Below, in pieces: positions 33,077-41,420 of a stretch of DNA of 64,000 bases. Numbering within the stretch: the stretch's first letter is position 1; each line of letters starts with the position of its first letter. The stretch comes from Actinomycetota bacterium (GTDB lineage Bacteria > Actinomycetota > Acidimicrobiia > Acidimicrobiales > Ilumatobacteraceae). The position numbers and the translations under genes are program-made. Under the pieces are notes generated by a model. It had not been told where the DNA came from, made no database searches, and saw only the letters and a program-made list of their open reading frames with translations. The stretch lies in assembly GCA_030645495.1 (NCBI GenBank), contig JAUSLV010000018.1:496001-560000 (forward strand), written 5' to 3'.

Positions 33077-33385
33077 GTGCAGAACGTTGACGACAGCCCC
33101 TTCCTTGATCTGGAGGACGTGCGCCGCATGGTGAGCAAGTGGGCGGTCGACTGCGGCCGCCGCGTGCAGGACCGTCGGACGTCCTTGAACTGGGATCGCA
33201 ATCGCCTGGCCACCTTGGTGGGCACCACCGAGGCCACGATCACACGCGTCGAGCAGGGTGTGATCAACCCGCGGGACTACATGAAGCTGGCGATCGCCGC
33301 GGCGTTGGTGGTCGAGGTCGAGGATCTGTGGCCGTACCCGCGCCGTGCTGACGTGTTCGCGCTTGCCCCCGCAGCGTTGGTCTGA
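33077..33385 (+). CDS. Cro/XRE-type regulator
   Basis: 102 residues from GTG 33077. XRE helix-turn-helix: N-R-L-A-T-L-V-G-T-T-E-A-T-I-T-R-V-E-Q-G at about 48-67 followed by E-D-L-W-P-Y. First gene of the rightward early operon, so it probably acts as Cro or as an early activator. Start chosen to match the promoter spacing; a TTG 12 codons upstream would overlap the promoter. Confidence 0.75.
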   Translation: MQNVDDSPFLDLEDVRRMVSKWAVDCGRRVQDRRTSLNWDRNRLATLVGTTEATITRVEQGVINPRDYMKLAIAAALVVEVEDLWPYPRRADVFALAPAALV

Positions 33386-33387
33386 TC

Positions 33388-33555
33388 ATGGCTGGCGGAT
33401 CGGTGGTGTTGTCGACGGTGGCGGAGCGTGTCGCTGCTGAGCGCGAGGCGCAGGGCTTGCCGGTGGTGCCGGTGGTGCCGGTCGAGGTTCGTGCCCGGAT
33501 GGCGCGGGTGTTGGCGCGGGTGGTTGCTGATCGTGCAGCGAAGGGTGTGGCGTGA
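33388..33555 (+). CDS. small Val/Arg-rich phage protein
   Basis: 55 residues, ATG 33388 two bases after the previous stop, and stop overlapping the next start (TGATG). Contains a P-V-V-P-V-V-P-V repeat and a basic amphipathic helix (R-A-R-M-A-R-V-L-A-R). No recognised domain. Kept because of tight coupling on both sides. Confidence 0.5.
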   Translation: MAGGSVVLSTVAERVAAEREAQGLPVVPVVPVEVRARMARVLARVVADRAAKGVA

Positions 33556-34337
33556 TGGCGTTTCGTACGGTGGGTGTGGCGGACGATCTGGGTAACGGTC
33601 TGACCGGGCATGTGTGTGAGTCGGGCAGTGGCGATCGGCTGGTGACGTGGTACGAGGTGTGGTGCCACCACTGCGGCCGGGTGTGGGACCGGGACATCGA
33701 GTCTCGCCCTCGCATCAGGACGACAGCGTTGGCGAACTGCTCGTACGACCCGGTTGATCCGGAGCCGGCCGACTTCCCGGTCGCGGCGCGCAACTACTTC
33801 GAGTGCTATCGGTCGGCGTGCCACACGTGCAACGTGGCACCGCTGTCGTGGGTGGAGTGGTGGGCGCGCTACGGCGGCCGCTACATGGAGGTCGCTGCAG
33901 GTGGGGTTGCCGTCACCTCGCCTGCAGTGTTGGACGCAGCAGGAGCCGTCGAGCCCCTTGAGGGTTCGGACGGAGGGGAAGCCGTGGCTGCGGCTCCTGC
34001 TGTGCTGGTCGCGGTGGAGGTGTCGTGCGTCGGGGATGGTCCCCCCGAGGTCGCCGGCGCTGATGCTTCTGCTGCGTTGATCGTCTCGGGGGGTGCGCCG
34101 CCGGTTCCGCCACCGGTTGTGCCGCACCTCCCGGGGCGTTGCTCGCCGCGGTCGCTGCGCAACGAGATCGCTCACGCTCTGGCCGAGCGCCGTTGGCCGG
34201 CCGGGTTCACCGTCGGCGGCTTGTCGACATTGCAGCTGCGGCACTCGCTCGAGGACGCGCAGGCGGCGATCGAGACGTGCTCGTCGTACGTGTTGTTGTT
34301 CGGGCCGCAGGCGTTGATCGATGAGGTGTCGCGGTGA
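33555..34337 (+). CDS. phage protein with two CxxC-type motifs
   Basis: 260 residues. N-terminal 115 residues hold W-C-H-H-C-G and C-Y-R-S-A-C-H-T-C-N, likely a zinc-binding module; an Ala/Val/Pro-rich linker follows (about 118-200), then a C-terminal helical domain (L-R-N-E-I-A-H-A-L-A-E-R-R-W). Unknown function. Confidence 0.6.
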   Translation: MAFRTVGVADDLGNGLTGHVCESGSGDRLVTWYEVWCHHCGRVWDRDIESRPRIRTTALANCSYDPVDPEPADFPVAARNYFECYRSACHTCNVAPLSWVEWWARYGGRYMEVAAGGVAVTSPAVLDAAGAVEPLEGSDGGEAVAAAPAVLVAVEVSCVGDGPPEVAGADASAALIVSGGAPPVPPPVVPHLPGRCSPRSLRNEIAHALAERRWPAGFTVGGLSTLQLRHSLEDAQAAIETCSSYVLLFGPQALIDEVSR

Positions 34338-34555
34338 ACCTGGGCGATTTCTTCGTGCGGCCGGTCGCGCCGCCTCAGGGTGAGCCGGCCCGCTCGTCGG
34401 CTGGTGCGTTGGCGGTGCATTGCATGGTGTGTGAGACCGACATCGTGCCGTTCACGCCGATGGCGTATCAGGCGGGCACGACGTTGGCGGTGCTCGTGTT
34501 GGACGCGAAGGCTCACGTTCGCACCGCGCATCCGACTGCGAGGTGGGTGCCGTGA
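34334..34555 (+). CDS. small phage protein
   Basis: 73 residues, GTG start overlapping the previous stop by GTGA. H-C-M-V-C-E-T plus a later H-V-R-T-A-H suggests a CCHH-type zinc site (residues about 29-67). Function unknown. Confidence 0.55.
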   Translation: MNLGDFFVRPVAPPQGEPARSSAGALAVHCMVCETDIVPFTPMAYQAGTTLAVLVLDAKAHVRTAHPTARWVP

Positions 34556-34758
34556 AGCTGTACATGCATCCTGCCCGGTTGCGTCGCCTCCAATCGCCGC
34601 CGGTGTACTGGATCACTGTCGGGTCGCTGACGTTGGCGTCGCGGAACCAGGTGCGGTCGTCGTACCGGTTCGATCGCAAGATGGGCGCGACGGCGGCGCA
34701 GGCCCGGCAGCGGGTCGTGTTCGTGTTCGCGATCGAGTGGCAGCAGGTGGCGGCCTGA
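34552..34758 (+). CDS. small basic phage protein
   Basis: 68 residues from GTG 34552 (GTGA overlap with the previous gene). Basic, with strand-like V-Y-W-I-T-V-G-S-L-T-L and R-V-V-F-V-F-A-I-E-W. No recognised domain. Confidence 0.5.
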   Translation: MKLYMHPARLRRLQSPPVYWITVGSLTLASRNQVRSSYRFDRKMGATAAQARQRVVFVFAIEWQQVAA

Positions 34759-35051
34759 TGAGCGTTCATGAGACCACGGCGAAGCATGTGTTCATCGGTG
34801 CTGCTGCCGAGGTGGAGGCGTTGTTGCCGGCGTTGGATGACGCGATCCGGTTGGGTGTGCCGTTGCGCCTGATGTCGCATTGCATGTCGTTGGAGGATCT
34901 GCGGCGGGTGCAGTCGGTCGCGGTCGGCTATCTCCCGATGTGGGTGTGGGTGTGGGTGTTGCCGTCGGGTACGAACCGGTCTGCGGATCTCCTCCACCTC
35001 GACCCCGACCAGCTGCCCACGGCCACGGCCACTGTGGGGGGTGGTTGCTGA
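34758..35051 (+). CDS. small phage protein
   Basis: 97 residues, ATG 34758 overlapping the previous stop (TGATG). Contains an odd W-V-W-V-W-V run (about residues 62-67) encoded by GTGTGG repeats. Unknown function. Confidence 0.5.
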   Translation: MSVHETTAKHVFIGAAAEVEALLPALDDAIRLGVPLRLMSHCMSLEDLRRVQSVAVGYLPMWVWVWVLPSGTNRSADLLHLDPDQLPTATATVGGGC

Positions 35052-35473
35052 TGGTTACCCCGTCGCCGACTTCGAAGGTGATGATGTTCGCCCCCCGCCC
35101 CACCAGCGACCCGCGGTCGCATGTGGTGGTCAAGCCGTCGGTGCGGCCGGCCCCCTTGTACGAGGACGTCGTGCAGGCTGAGGCCGAGGCCGTCGCCCCG
35201 GTGGTGCCGCCGTCCCGGTTCCGGGATGCCCATCTCCGCCAGATCGGGCGCACGATGGGCCGGCGAGGGGTGTGGCCGGATCTGTTCGATCGGGCTGCGG
35301 ATCCGGACGTGCCGGAGATGCCGACGTTGTTGGCGTGCGCTCTGGATCGTCTCGGACAGTTCGTTGCCGCCCAGGGCCTTGGTGCTCCCGGCCCGATCAC
35401 CAACACCCAGGCTGTCGAAGCGCTGTCCGTGATCTGCGCCCATTTCCGGCCCACCCCGGGGGAGGTCCGATGA
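35051..35473 (+). CDS. hypothetical phage protein
   Basis: 140 residues, ATG 35051 in a TGATG junction. N-terminal 60 residues are Pro/Val-rich and probably unstructured; the C-terminal part is helical (R-F-R-D-A-H-L-R-Q-I-G-R-T-M and L-L-A-C-A-L-D-R-L-G-Q-F). Unknown function. Confidence 0.55.
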   Translation: MVTPSPTSKVMMFAPRPTSDPRSHVVVKPSVRPAPLYEDVVQAEAEAVAPVVPPSRFRDAHLRQIGRTMGRRGVWPDLFDRAADPDVPEMPTLLACALDRLGQFVAAQGLGAPGPITNTQAVEALSVICAHFRPTPGEVR

Positions 35474-35742
35474 TGGGCGACACGGTTGACCCGGGCGCCC
35501 CGTCGCTGATCGGGCAGGGCACTTGGGTGCTCGATGCTCAGGGTCGGGTGTGGTGCATGTTGGGCCGTCACGGGTTCACCCACCAGCTCAACGGCTGGTG
35601 GCACGGGTCCCCGCGTGACGGCCTCACCCTGGCAGTCACGAACGCTGCGACTGTCGACGCGTTGGACGCCTGGGCGGCGGCGAGCGTGTGGCCACCGGAT
35701 CGCCGCACGAACGGAACGAGGTTCACCGATGTCGCCGTATGA
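35470..35742 (+). CDS. small phage protein
   Basis: 90 residues, ATGA overlap with the previous gene. Strand-rich start (T-W-V-L-D-A-Q-G-R-V-W-C-M-L-G) and conserved aromatic W-W-H-G. Unknown function. Confidence 0.55.
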   Translation: MMGDTVDPGAPSLIGQGTWVLDAQGRVWCMLGRHGFTHQLNGWWHGSPRDGLTLAVTNAATVDALDAWAAASVWPPDRRTNGTRFTDVAV

Positions 35743-35821
35743 CGATCTGTCGATCGTGCACATCGTGATCGCCCTGGCGTTCGCGGTGGCGGTCGTTGTG
35801 GTTGCGGCGGTGTGGTCGTGA
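35729..35821 (+). CDS. 30-residue single-helix membrane peptide
   Basis: Starts ATG 35729 inside the end of the previous gene and stops in the start of the next (GTGA). One hydrophobic helix (I-V-I-A-L-A-F-A-V-A-V-V-V-V-A-A-V-W) after an acidic N-terminus. Very small, but overlaps on both sides support it. Confidence 0.5.
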   Translation: MSPYDDLSIVHIVIALAFAVAVVVVAAVWS

Positions 35822-36114
35822 GTGCCCGCGCCGACTATCCGGTGTTGGCCGCCACGGCGGACCTGTTGCCTGCCCGCCCGTGCGAACGGTACGGGCCGGA
35901 GTTGCGTGCGGTCCTCGAGGAGATCGACGGGTTGCGGTCGCGCACTGGTGTGGTGTCGAGGATCGAGGCGTTGCGGGCCCGGGCTCAGGTGGCGGAGGCG
36001 GACGCTGACCGGTTGGCGCGCGCGTTGGCGTTGTGCACCGGGATGGCGACCAGGCCGATGGTGCGTTCAGCGTTGGAGCTCCACGTTGCGGCGATCCGGG
36101 AGCGTGTCGCGTGA
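35818..36114 (+). CDS. small coiled-coil phage protein
   Basis: 98 residues from GTG 35818. One long helix with heptads (R-I-E-A-L-R-A-R-A-Q-V-A-E-A-D-A-D-R-L-A) at about 43-62. Unknown function. Confidence 0.55.
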   Translation: MSARADYPVLAATADLLPARPCERYGPELRAVLEEIDGLRSRTGVVSRIEALRARAQVAEADADRLARALALCTGMATRPMVRSALELHVAAIRERVA

Positions 36115-36263
36115 CGACGACCTGTGAGACCTGTCTCTCGTGCGGCAAGCCGGCGGTGGCGCATTGCCCGTCGTCGACGTGCACCTGGTGGCGGTGCACC
36201 AGCTGCTGCAGCTACGGCTCCGCTGTGCGGTTCCACAAAGACGAACGACCGAGGTACCAGTGA
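36111..36263 (+). CDS. cysteine-rich zinc-finger-like mini-protein
   Basis: 50 residues with nine cysteines: C-E-T-C-L-S-C-G-K, H-C-P-S-S-T-C-T-W-W-R-C and C-C-S-Y-G. Tight double zinc-knuckle composition; GTGA overlap with the previous gene. Likely a nucleic-acid or protein-binding accessory factor. Confidence 0.6.
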   Translation: MTTTCETCLSCGKPAVAHCPSSTCTWWRCTSCCSYGSAVRFHKDERPRYQ

Positions 36264-36550
36264 TGATCGTCACGACAGATGATGCCCGCCAGCCGGCGTC
36301 GACGACGGTGTCGTTCGACATGCAGTCCGCACAGGTGGTGATCGTCACCCCGCCGACCATGCTGATGCAGCCGGCGGTGGTGTTGTCGATGTCGATCGGC
36401 GAAGCTGTCGAGATCGCTGCGGGTGTGCTCGCTGTGTTGGCCAACGCGAACGCGATGCTCATCGCGAAAGCAAAGACCGACCTGCCCGCCCGCTGGTGCG
36501 ACTCCACCGGCCCTGCCGCGCCGGATCCAGATTCGGGTGGCGGGTCATGA
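36263..36550 (+). CDS. hypothetical phage protein
   Basis: 95 residues, ATG 36263 at a TGATG junction. Strand-rich first half (Q-V-V-I-V-T-P-P-T-M) and a helix (A-V-E-I-A-A-G-V-L-A-V-L-A). Unknown function. Confidence 0.5.
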   Translation: MIVTTDDARQPASTTVSFDMQSAQVVIVTPPTMLMQPAVVLSMSIGEAVEIAAGVLAVLANANAMLIAKAKTDLPARWCDSTGPAAPDPDSGGGS

Positions 36551-36987
36551 CCGGCCACGAGGGGACCGAGGCCCCGGCCGTGTGGGTGTCGTTGCAGCGT
36601 TCACCGGAGATCTACGAGCTGCGCCGCGCCAGCCGTCTGGTCGCATGCGTGTGGTGGATCCACCCGCCGGCGCATCTGTCGGTCGTGATGGCCCGCATCC
36701 TCGACAGCCTGAACCGCCCCGCGGTCGACTGCGCGCCGTCACCGTCCCCGACGTGGTCGTGTGCCCTGCTGCCGTGCACGGAGGGGACGATCCCGGCGGC
36801 GTGGGGTGTCCTCACTGTCGATGCTCTCGACAGGCCGGCTGTCGAGGCGGCGCATGTGGTGTGGGAGATCTTGCCGTTGCGGCTCGATGAGTGGCATCAG
36901 CGGATCGTGGACGCGTTGAACGTCGGTCGCGGCATGCCCGCGGTCACTGTCGCACCGGATCCGCCGGCGGGTGTGGTGGCGGCATGA
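36547..36987 (+). CDS. hypothetical phage protein
   Basis: 146 residues, ATGA overlap with the previous gene. Contains a V-W-W-I-H-P-P-A-H segment and two amphipathic helices; no recognised family. Confidence 0.5.
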   Translation: MTGHEGTEAPAVWVSLQRSPEIYELRRASRLVACVWWIHPPAHLSVVMARILDSLNRPAVDCAPSPSPTWSCALLPCTEGTIPAAWGVLTVDALDRPAVEAAHVVWEILPLRLDEWHQRIVDALNVGRGMPAVTVAPDPPAGVVAA

Positions 36988-37012
36988 ACCGGTTCCAGAA
37001 GCGGAGAAGCTG

Positions 37013-37546
37013 ATGTTGTACATGCATGCCCCGGAGGTCGCTGAGATCATCCGAGATCTGACCGCCCAAGGCGAGCCGCACCATGAGTTGAGTGATGCGG
37101 GTATTCGCATCGAGGCGTTGTTCATGGACAATATCCCGATGTCGCACGGCCGCCTCGTGTACGGCCGCGCGCGGAAGGTGTCGGGCCAGACGGCGTGGTG
37201 GGCGCAGTACGGGTCGCACCCGGCCCGGGCTGAGCGTTTCGATCCGGCCACACCGTTCGGTGTGGTGGAGATCGCTCACCCGATCTGGTCGTCGCTGAGC
37301 GAGCACAAGCGGATCGCTCTGGTCGACCATGAGTTGTGCCACTTCCGGGTGGACTGGGAGGCCGAACCGCCGGCGCTGATGATCCGAGGTCACGACTTCG
37401 AGGAGTTCGCTCAGGTGATCCGCCGGCGTGGCCTTTGGAACGCGAGCGCCGTGAACGTTGCGAACGCGATGGCCGAGGAGTTGGCGGTGGCGATCGAGTC
37501 GATCGAGTCAGAGATCAATCCCGCCCCATCGGACGGCGAGACGTGA
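37013..37546 (+). CDS. phage zinc metallopeptidase-like protein
   Basis: 177 residues. Zinc-peptidase motif H106-E-L-C-H110 in L-V-D-H-E-L-C-H-F, and a downstream G-H-D-F-E-E-F that probably gives the third ligand. Matches the short putative phage metallopeptidase family (PhageMetallopep-like). Target unknown; it may cut a host regulator or be structural. ATG 37013 preceded by GCGGAGAAG. Confidence 0.75.
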   Translation: MLYMHAPEVAEIIRDLTAQGEPHHELSDAGIRIEALFMDNIPMSHGRLVYGRARKVSGQTAWWAQYGSHPARAERFDPATPFGVVEIAHPIWSSLSEHKRIALVDHELCHFRVDWEAEPPALMIRGHDFEEFAQVIRRRGLWNASAVNVANAMAEELAVAIESIESEINPAPSDGET

Positions 37547-38040
37547 TGAACGAGATCTCGGTGTTCGATCAGTGTGTGGCGGCCGGGTTCCCGGTGGCGC
37601 GCCTCGAGCTGTCGGGTTTGCATTCGAGTCGGGTGGTGGTGGTGGCCACCAACTTGGACGGTTCGGTGTGGGTGCGTCTGCCGGCTGCGGGTGGTGAGCC
37701 GTTGTGTGTCGAGCGGGGCTGGTTGTCCGGGTTGGGTGAGTCGCCGCTGGTGGCCCCGTCGGCGACCGGTTTGGGTGAGGTGCCGGTGCGCATGCTCGTC
37801 GAGTACTTCCGTGCGGGCCAGGACGGGCTTGCTGATCATCAGGTGGTGTCGTCGGCTGCGTCGATGGTCGCGGGCTATCGGTTGCAGTTGGCGACTCGTG
37901 GCCTGGTGGTGCAGGACGCGTCGAGGGTGCGTCCGTCGCCGGGTGGTGTGCGTGCGCACATCTGGATGATCACCAGTTCTGGCCGGGAGCAGGTGCGCCC
38001 GCCGTGTCCTCGTCCGCCTGTGTTGGCCGCCACCGGCTGA
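37546..38040 (+). CDS. hypothetical phage protein
   Basis: 164 residues, TGATG junction. N-terminal half strand-rich with R-V-V-V-V-A-T-N-L-D-G-S-V-W-V; C-terminal 50 residues helical. No recognised domain. Confidence 0.5.
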   Translation: MNEISVFDQCVAAGFPVARLELSGLHSSRVVVVATNLDGSVWVRLPAAGGEPLCVERGWLSGLGESPLVAPSATGLGEVPVRMLVEYFRAGQDGLADHQVVSSAASMVAGYRLQLATRGLVVQDASRVRPSPGGVRAHIWMITSSGREQVRPPCPRPPVLAATG

Positions 38041-38090
38041 CCCCTTCTTCTTCTATCCAGCATCCCAGCAACCCCCCGAAAGGGCTCCCC

Positions 38091-39788
38091 ATGACCAGTA
38101 CGACCAGCAAGAAGCCTGCCGCCACCAAAGCGGCCGCCAAGACCACCCCGGCGAAGAAGAGCGCCCCGGCCAAGAAGCCGGCCGCAGCGAAGAAGAGCAC
38201 CCCGGCGAAAGCATCGGCGGTGAAGAAGGCGCCGACCCTGGTGCGCCTCCCTGCTCAGCCCACCGTGGCACCGCCGTCGTCGGCTGGTGGGATGGTGTTG
38301 CGCGAGGTGAGGTACCAGGATCTGTACCCGGCCGGTGACAACCTGCGCGGCACTCTCACCGATGTGTCGGAGCTCGCTCAGTCGATCGCCCAGGTCGGGA
38401 TCTTGGAACCGTTGACGGTGGTCGACGCCAACCCGGCCGGCAACCGCGACATTGGGTATGGGGCGGGGGAGCGGTGGGTGATCGTGGCCGGTCACCGCCG
38501 CCACGCCGCTGTCGGCCTCCTGCTCGCCGATGGCCGCTGGCCGAAGGATCGTCCGTTGCCGTGCGTGTCGACCGCCGCTGACGGCGAGTTCACGTCGGAC
38601 GCGGATCGGGTGGTGATGATGCTGGTCGAGAACCTGCAGCGGGTCGACCTGAACCCGGTCGAGGAGGCCCGCGGCTATCAGCGGCTGATCGACGCCGGAT
38701 GGAAGCAGAAGCGCATCGCCGAGGCGGTCGGCCGTGACGAGAACAGGGTGTCGTTGCGCAAGCAGCTCCTCAAGCTCCCGGCCGGCTGGCTGACCGAGGT
38801 GGAATCGGGGGCGATGCACCTAGGTGTGGCCCAGGCGTACGCGGCGTTGCCGATCGAGGTGATCGCCCATCTGGCCGCCCTGCCCCACCGCCCCACACCC
38901 GGGTATGCGCTCGATGCCGCATGCCGCGATTACACGCGTGCCCTCGCGATCGAAGAGGTCAACAAGTTCACCGCCCACCACGACCTCGAGTACTCGAAGC
39001 AGTCCCGGTGGGAACTCGAACGCAAGCATCAGCAGGCCACCACGACCACCGTCGCCGGCCTGCCATCGGTGTTGGTCCCCGAAGGCTGCACCCATGTGTC
39101 GATCGAGATCCCCACCCAGGGTGGCCTCGAAGCGAAAGCGACGATCGTGCTGTGGGCCACCCCGCCCGCAGCGGCCGACAAGGGCCCCGACGACGATGAC
39201 CCGGCCGAACAGTGGCGCAAGGAATGCGAACGCATCGATCGTGAGCACCGTGTCGCCCTCCACGGCTACGGCACCCGTCGTGCCGAGTTCGCCCGCCAGT
39301 ACGCCCCCACCCTCACCGGCAAGGACGTCGGCGCCGCCGCCATCCTCTACCTGCGCGACGAGGACGGCGAGGAGGCCCAGTTGGCCAAGGATCTCGGCTG
39401 GGTCGAACCCGCCGGCGTCGACGAGGACACGATCGAGGCGTCCCTCGCCGCCTGGTGGGCGATCCCGAAGAACCTGGTCGCCGGTATCGGCCTCCACCTC
39501 CTCGAGGTCTGGTCCCCGCCGAAGATGCTGCTCGACCCGTACCTGGCGGCACTCACCACCACGATCGGCCCCGAACCCGCCAAGCCCGCCTACCCGCCCC
39601 ACCCCGACCGCCCCACCAGCGACAGCGCCGGTGACCAGGCCGCCGACGAGGACGACGGCGAGTACGTCCCGGACGACGGCGACGACAACCCCTACTGCGT
39701 CGAACCCGACGACTCGACCGAGACCGACAGCGCCGTCCCGGGCCCCGACGACGACGTCGACGGTGATGGCTTTGGGGTGGACGCGTGA
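38091..39788 (+). CDS. ParB-like partition/nuclease-fold protein with histone-H1-like tail
   Basis: 565 residues. Residues 2-50 are a Lys/Ala/Pro tail with repeated A-K-K and P-A-K. A ParB/Srx-type domain follows (L-T-D-V-S-E-L-A-Q-S-I-A-Q-V-G, then G-H-R-R-H-A-A at 134-140), then an HTH (Q-K-R-I-A-E-A-V-G-R-D-E-N-R-V) and a long acidic C-terminus rich in D/E. Phage ParB-like proteins can be partition factors, nucleases or anti-defence factors; which is not decidable here. It begins after a 50-bp gap, the first real gap since the Cro-like gene. Confidence 0.8.
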   Translation: MTSTTSKKPAATKAAAKTTPAKKSAPAKKPAAAKKSTPAKASAVKKAPTLVRLPAQPTVAPPSSAGGMVLREVRYQDLYPAGDNLRGTLTDVSELAQSIAQVGILEPLTVVDANPAGNRDIGYGAGERWVIVAGHRRHAAVGLLLADGRWPKDRPLPCVSTAADGEFTSDADRVVMMLVENLQRVDLNPVEEARGYQRLIDAGWKQKRIAEAVGRDENRVSLRKQLLKLPAGWLTEVESGAMHLGVAQAYAALPIEVIAHLAALPHRPTPGYALDAACRDYTRALAIEEVNKFTAHHDLEYSKQSRWELERKHQQATTTTVAGLPSVLVPEGCTHVSIEIPTQGGLEAKATIVLWATPPAAADKGPDDDDPAEQWRKECERIDREHRVALHGYGTRRAEFARQYAPTLTGKDVGAAAILYLRDEDGEEAQLAKDLGWVEPAGVDEDTIEASLAAWWAIPKNLVAGIGLHLLEVWSPPKMLLDPYLAALTTTIGPEPAKPAYPPHPDRPTSDSAGDQAADEDDGEYVPDDGDDNPYCVEPDDSTETDSAVPGPDDDVDGDGFGVDA

Positions 39789-40477
39789 AGCCCCGCCCGA
39801 TCACCGACACCGACCTCGCATCGTTCGCCGGGATGAACCCGACCGTCTGCGTGTTCACCGGGCCCGGCGAGATCGAGTCGGGTGTCGCCCCGTGCGAGGC
39901 CATCGTCACCGACGACACGGAACCCGCCACGCCTGGCCTCGCCGCCAAGCCGGTCGTGCGCGTCCCCTGGCTGCCCGACAGCGACGACATCGAGGCACTC
40001 GCCGCCGGCGGCACCATCTGGCTGTCGAGCTGGGGCGGGCTCCCGATCCACTCGATGATCGTCGACCCCGCGGTCGCCGCCACCGGCCCGGACGCCCGCA
40101 ACGGCGAACCCACCCTCACCCACCACACCGCCGCATGGGATGACGACCACGCCTCCTGGAACTTCGACGATGGCACCCCGGCCGAGGATGGCCTCCCGAT
40201 CGACGTCCCCGCCCACCTGTGGGACCGCCTGCAGGCCGCCACCGTCGAGTACCAGCAGGCGTACGACGCCCTTGTCGCAGCTGCTCGCCTCGACCCGAAC
40301 GAGGGCATCAAGGCCGAGGTCTGCGACCGCTACCAGGGTGAACCGACAACCATGCCCGCCCACTCGTTCACCGCCGTCAACGGCGACCTGGTGCAGGTGG
40401 CCGAGCGCACCTGGTGGCCGGCCTGCGCCACCTGCGGCCGCAACGGCGACGCACACAAGGACGGCAGCGATGGATGA
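39785..40477 (+). CDS. hypothetical phage protein with C-terminal CxxC
   Basis: 230 residues, GTGA overlap. Acidic; the C-terminal W-W-P-A-C-A-T-C-G-R-N-G-D looks like half a zinc site. The N-terminal part is strand-rich. Unknown function. Confidence 0.5.
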   Translation: MKPRPITDTDLASFAGMNPTVCVFTGPGEIESGVAPCEAIVTDDTEPATPGLAAKPVVRVPWLPDSDDIEALAAGGTIWLSSWGGLPIHSMIVDPAVAATGPDARNGEPTLTHHTAAWDDDHASWNFDDGTPAEDGLPIDVPAHLWDRLQAATVEYQQAYDALVAAARLDPNEGIKAEVCDRYQGEPTTMPAHSFTAVNGDLVQVAERTWWPACATCGRNGDAHKDGSDG

Positions 40478-40778
40478 CGTGACCACAGCCCACAGCATGA
40501 CCCTGCTGCCGCCTGCAGCGGACAAGTGCCAGGAATGCGCCGTCGACCACCCGGCCGACTGGCCGCACAACCCCGACTCGTTGTTCTACAAGGTGAAGTT
40601 CAACATCGACCACGGGCGGGTGCCGACGTGGCGCGACGCCTGGGCACATTGCACGCCCGAGGTGCGCCGCTCGTGGTTCGATCTGCTCCAGCCCAAGCTC
40701 GCCGATCTCGGCATGCAGCCGCTGCCCGCCGACGAGCTGCTCGACCCCGATGTCGTGCAGTCGGGTGGTGGCAGATGA
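40470..40778 (+). CDS. small phage protein
   Basis: 102 residues. C-Q-E-C-A-V-D-H near the start, then W-R-D-A-W-A-H-C and a helix with S-W-F-D-L-L-Q. Overlaps both neighbours. Unknown function. Confidence 0.5.
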   Translation: MDDVTTAHSMTLLPPAADKCQECAVDHPADWPHNPDSLFYKVKFNIDHGRVPTWRDAWAHCTPEVRRSWFDLLQPKLADLGMQPLPADELLDPDVVQSGGGR

Positions 40779-41161
40779 CCCGCCGCATGTCGTGCTCGAT
40801 GACCGTCCCCGCGGTGCGGGCGCGCACCAAGACCGTCACCCGCCGTCACGTCGACACCTGGAAGAACCTGAAGCCCGGTGATCGGCTCACGCTGATCGAG
40901 AAGGGCATGGGCCTCCCCAAGGGCGCCCGCCAGGTCGAGCTCGCCGACGTCGAGATCGTTGACGTCCGTGTCGAGCGGCTGGGCATGGTCATCTTTGAGA
41001 AGTTCGCCACGAAGCACGAGGGTCTGCCGCATCTGACGGGCCAGCAGTTCATGGAGTTCTGGTCTCGGGGCCACGGCTACGGCGCGTGCACCGCCTACGC
41101 CGTCATCGCGAACTACCCCTGCCGTCGCATCGAGTGGCGCTACCTCGACGGAGGCAACTGA
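40775..41161 (+). CDS. ASCH-domain-like phage protein
   Basis: 128 residues. R-T-K-T-V-T-R-R followed by L-K-P-G-D-R-L-T-L and a V-E-L-A-D-V-E-I-V-D-V-R strand pair fit the ASCH/PUA-like fold, common in phages and thought to bind RNA or modified nucleosides. ATGA overlap with the previous gene. Confidence 0.65.
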   Translation: MTRRMSCSMTVPAVRARTKTVTRRHVDTWKNLKPGDRLTLIEKGMGLPKGARQVELADVEIVDVRVERLGMVIFEKFATKHEGLPHLTGQQFMEFWSRGHGYGACTAYAVIANYPCRRIEWRYLDGGN

Positions 41162-41162
41162 G

Positions 41163-41420
41163 ATGCCCCACATCCACAAGTACAACGTGGCGCGCCGCCC
41201 TGAGGAGGCTGGGCTCGGCTTGCACACGATCCCAGGGATCGCCCGCACCATCGGGGTCGACACCGCGGGCGATCTGGTCGTCTGGTACGAAGAGCACCCC
41301 GCAGACAAGCACGACTTCGTCGTCGCTTTCACCGGCGAAGACCTCGACCCCCGCTACCAGGTCGTTGACACCACGGTGTGGTCCGGCCTCGTTTGGCACC
41401 TGGCGGTGCCCCGTGGGTGA
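41163..41420 (+). CDS. short phage protein
   Basis: 85 residues, M-P-H-I-H-K-Y start and strand-rich V-V-W-Y-E-E-H-P. Resembles short uncharacterised actinophage proteins with an M-P-x-I-H-K-Y start; function unknown. Its stop lies inside the start of the next gene. Confidence 0.55.
   Translation: MPHIHKYNVARRPEEAGLGLHTIPGIARTIGVDTAGDLVVWYEEHPADKHDFVVAFTGEDLDPRYQVVDTTVWSGLVWHLAVPRG

Noticed and set aside
35729-35821. Hydrophobic peptide as chance frame
   Set aside because: Initially doubted because of 30 residues, but kept as a feature since it overlaps both neighbours; not rejected outright, only low confidence.
38041-38090. Terminator or promoter in the gap before the ParB-like gene
   Set aside because: C-rich sequence with a CTTCTTCTTC run but no hairpin or spaced promoter hexamers that I could support.
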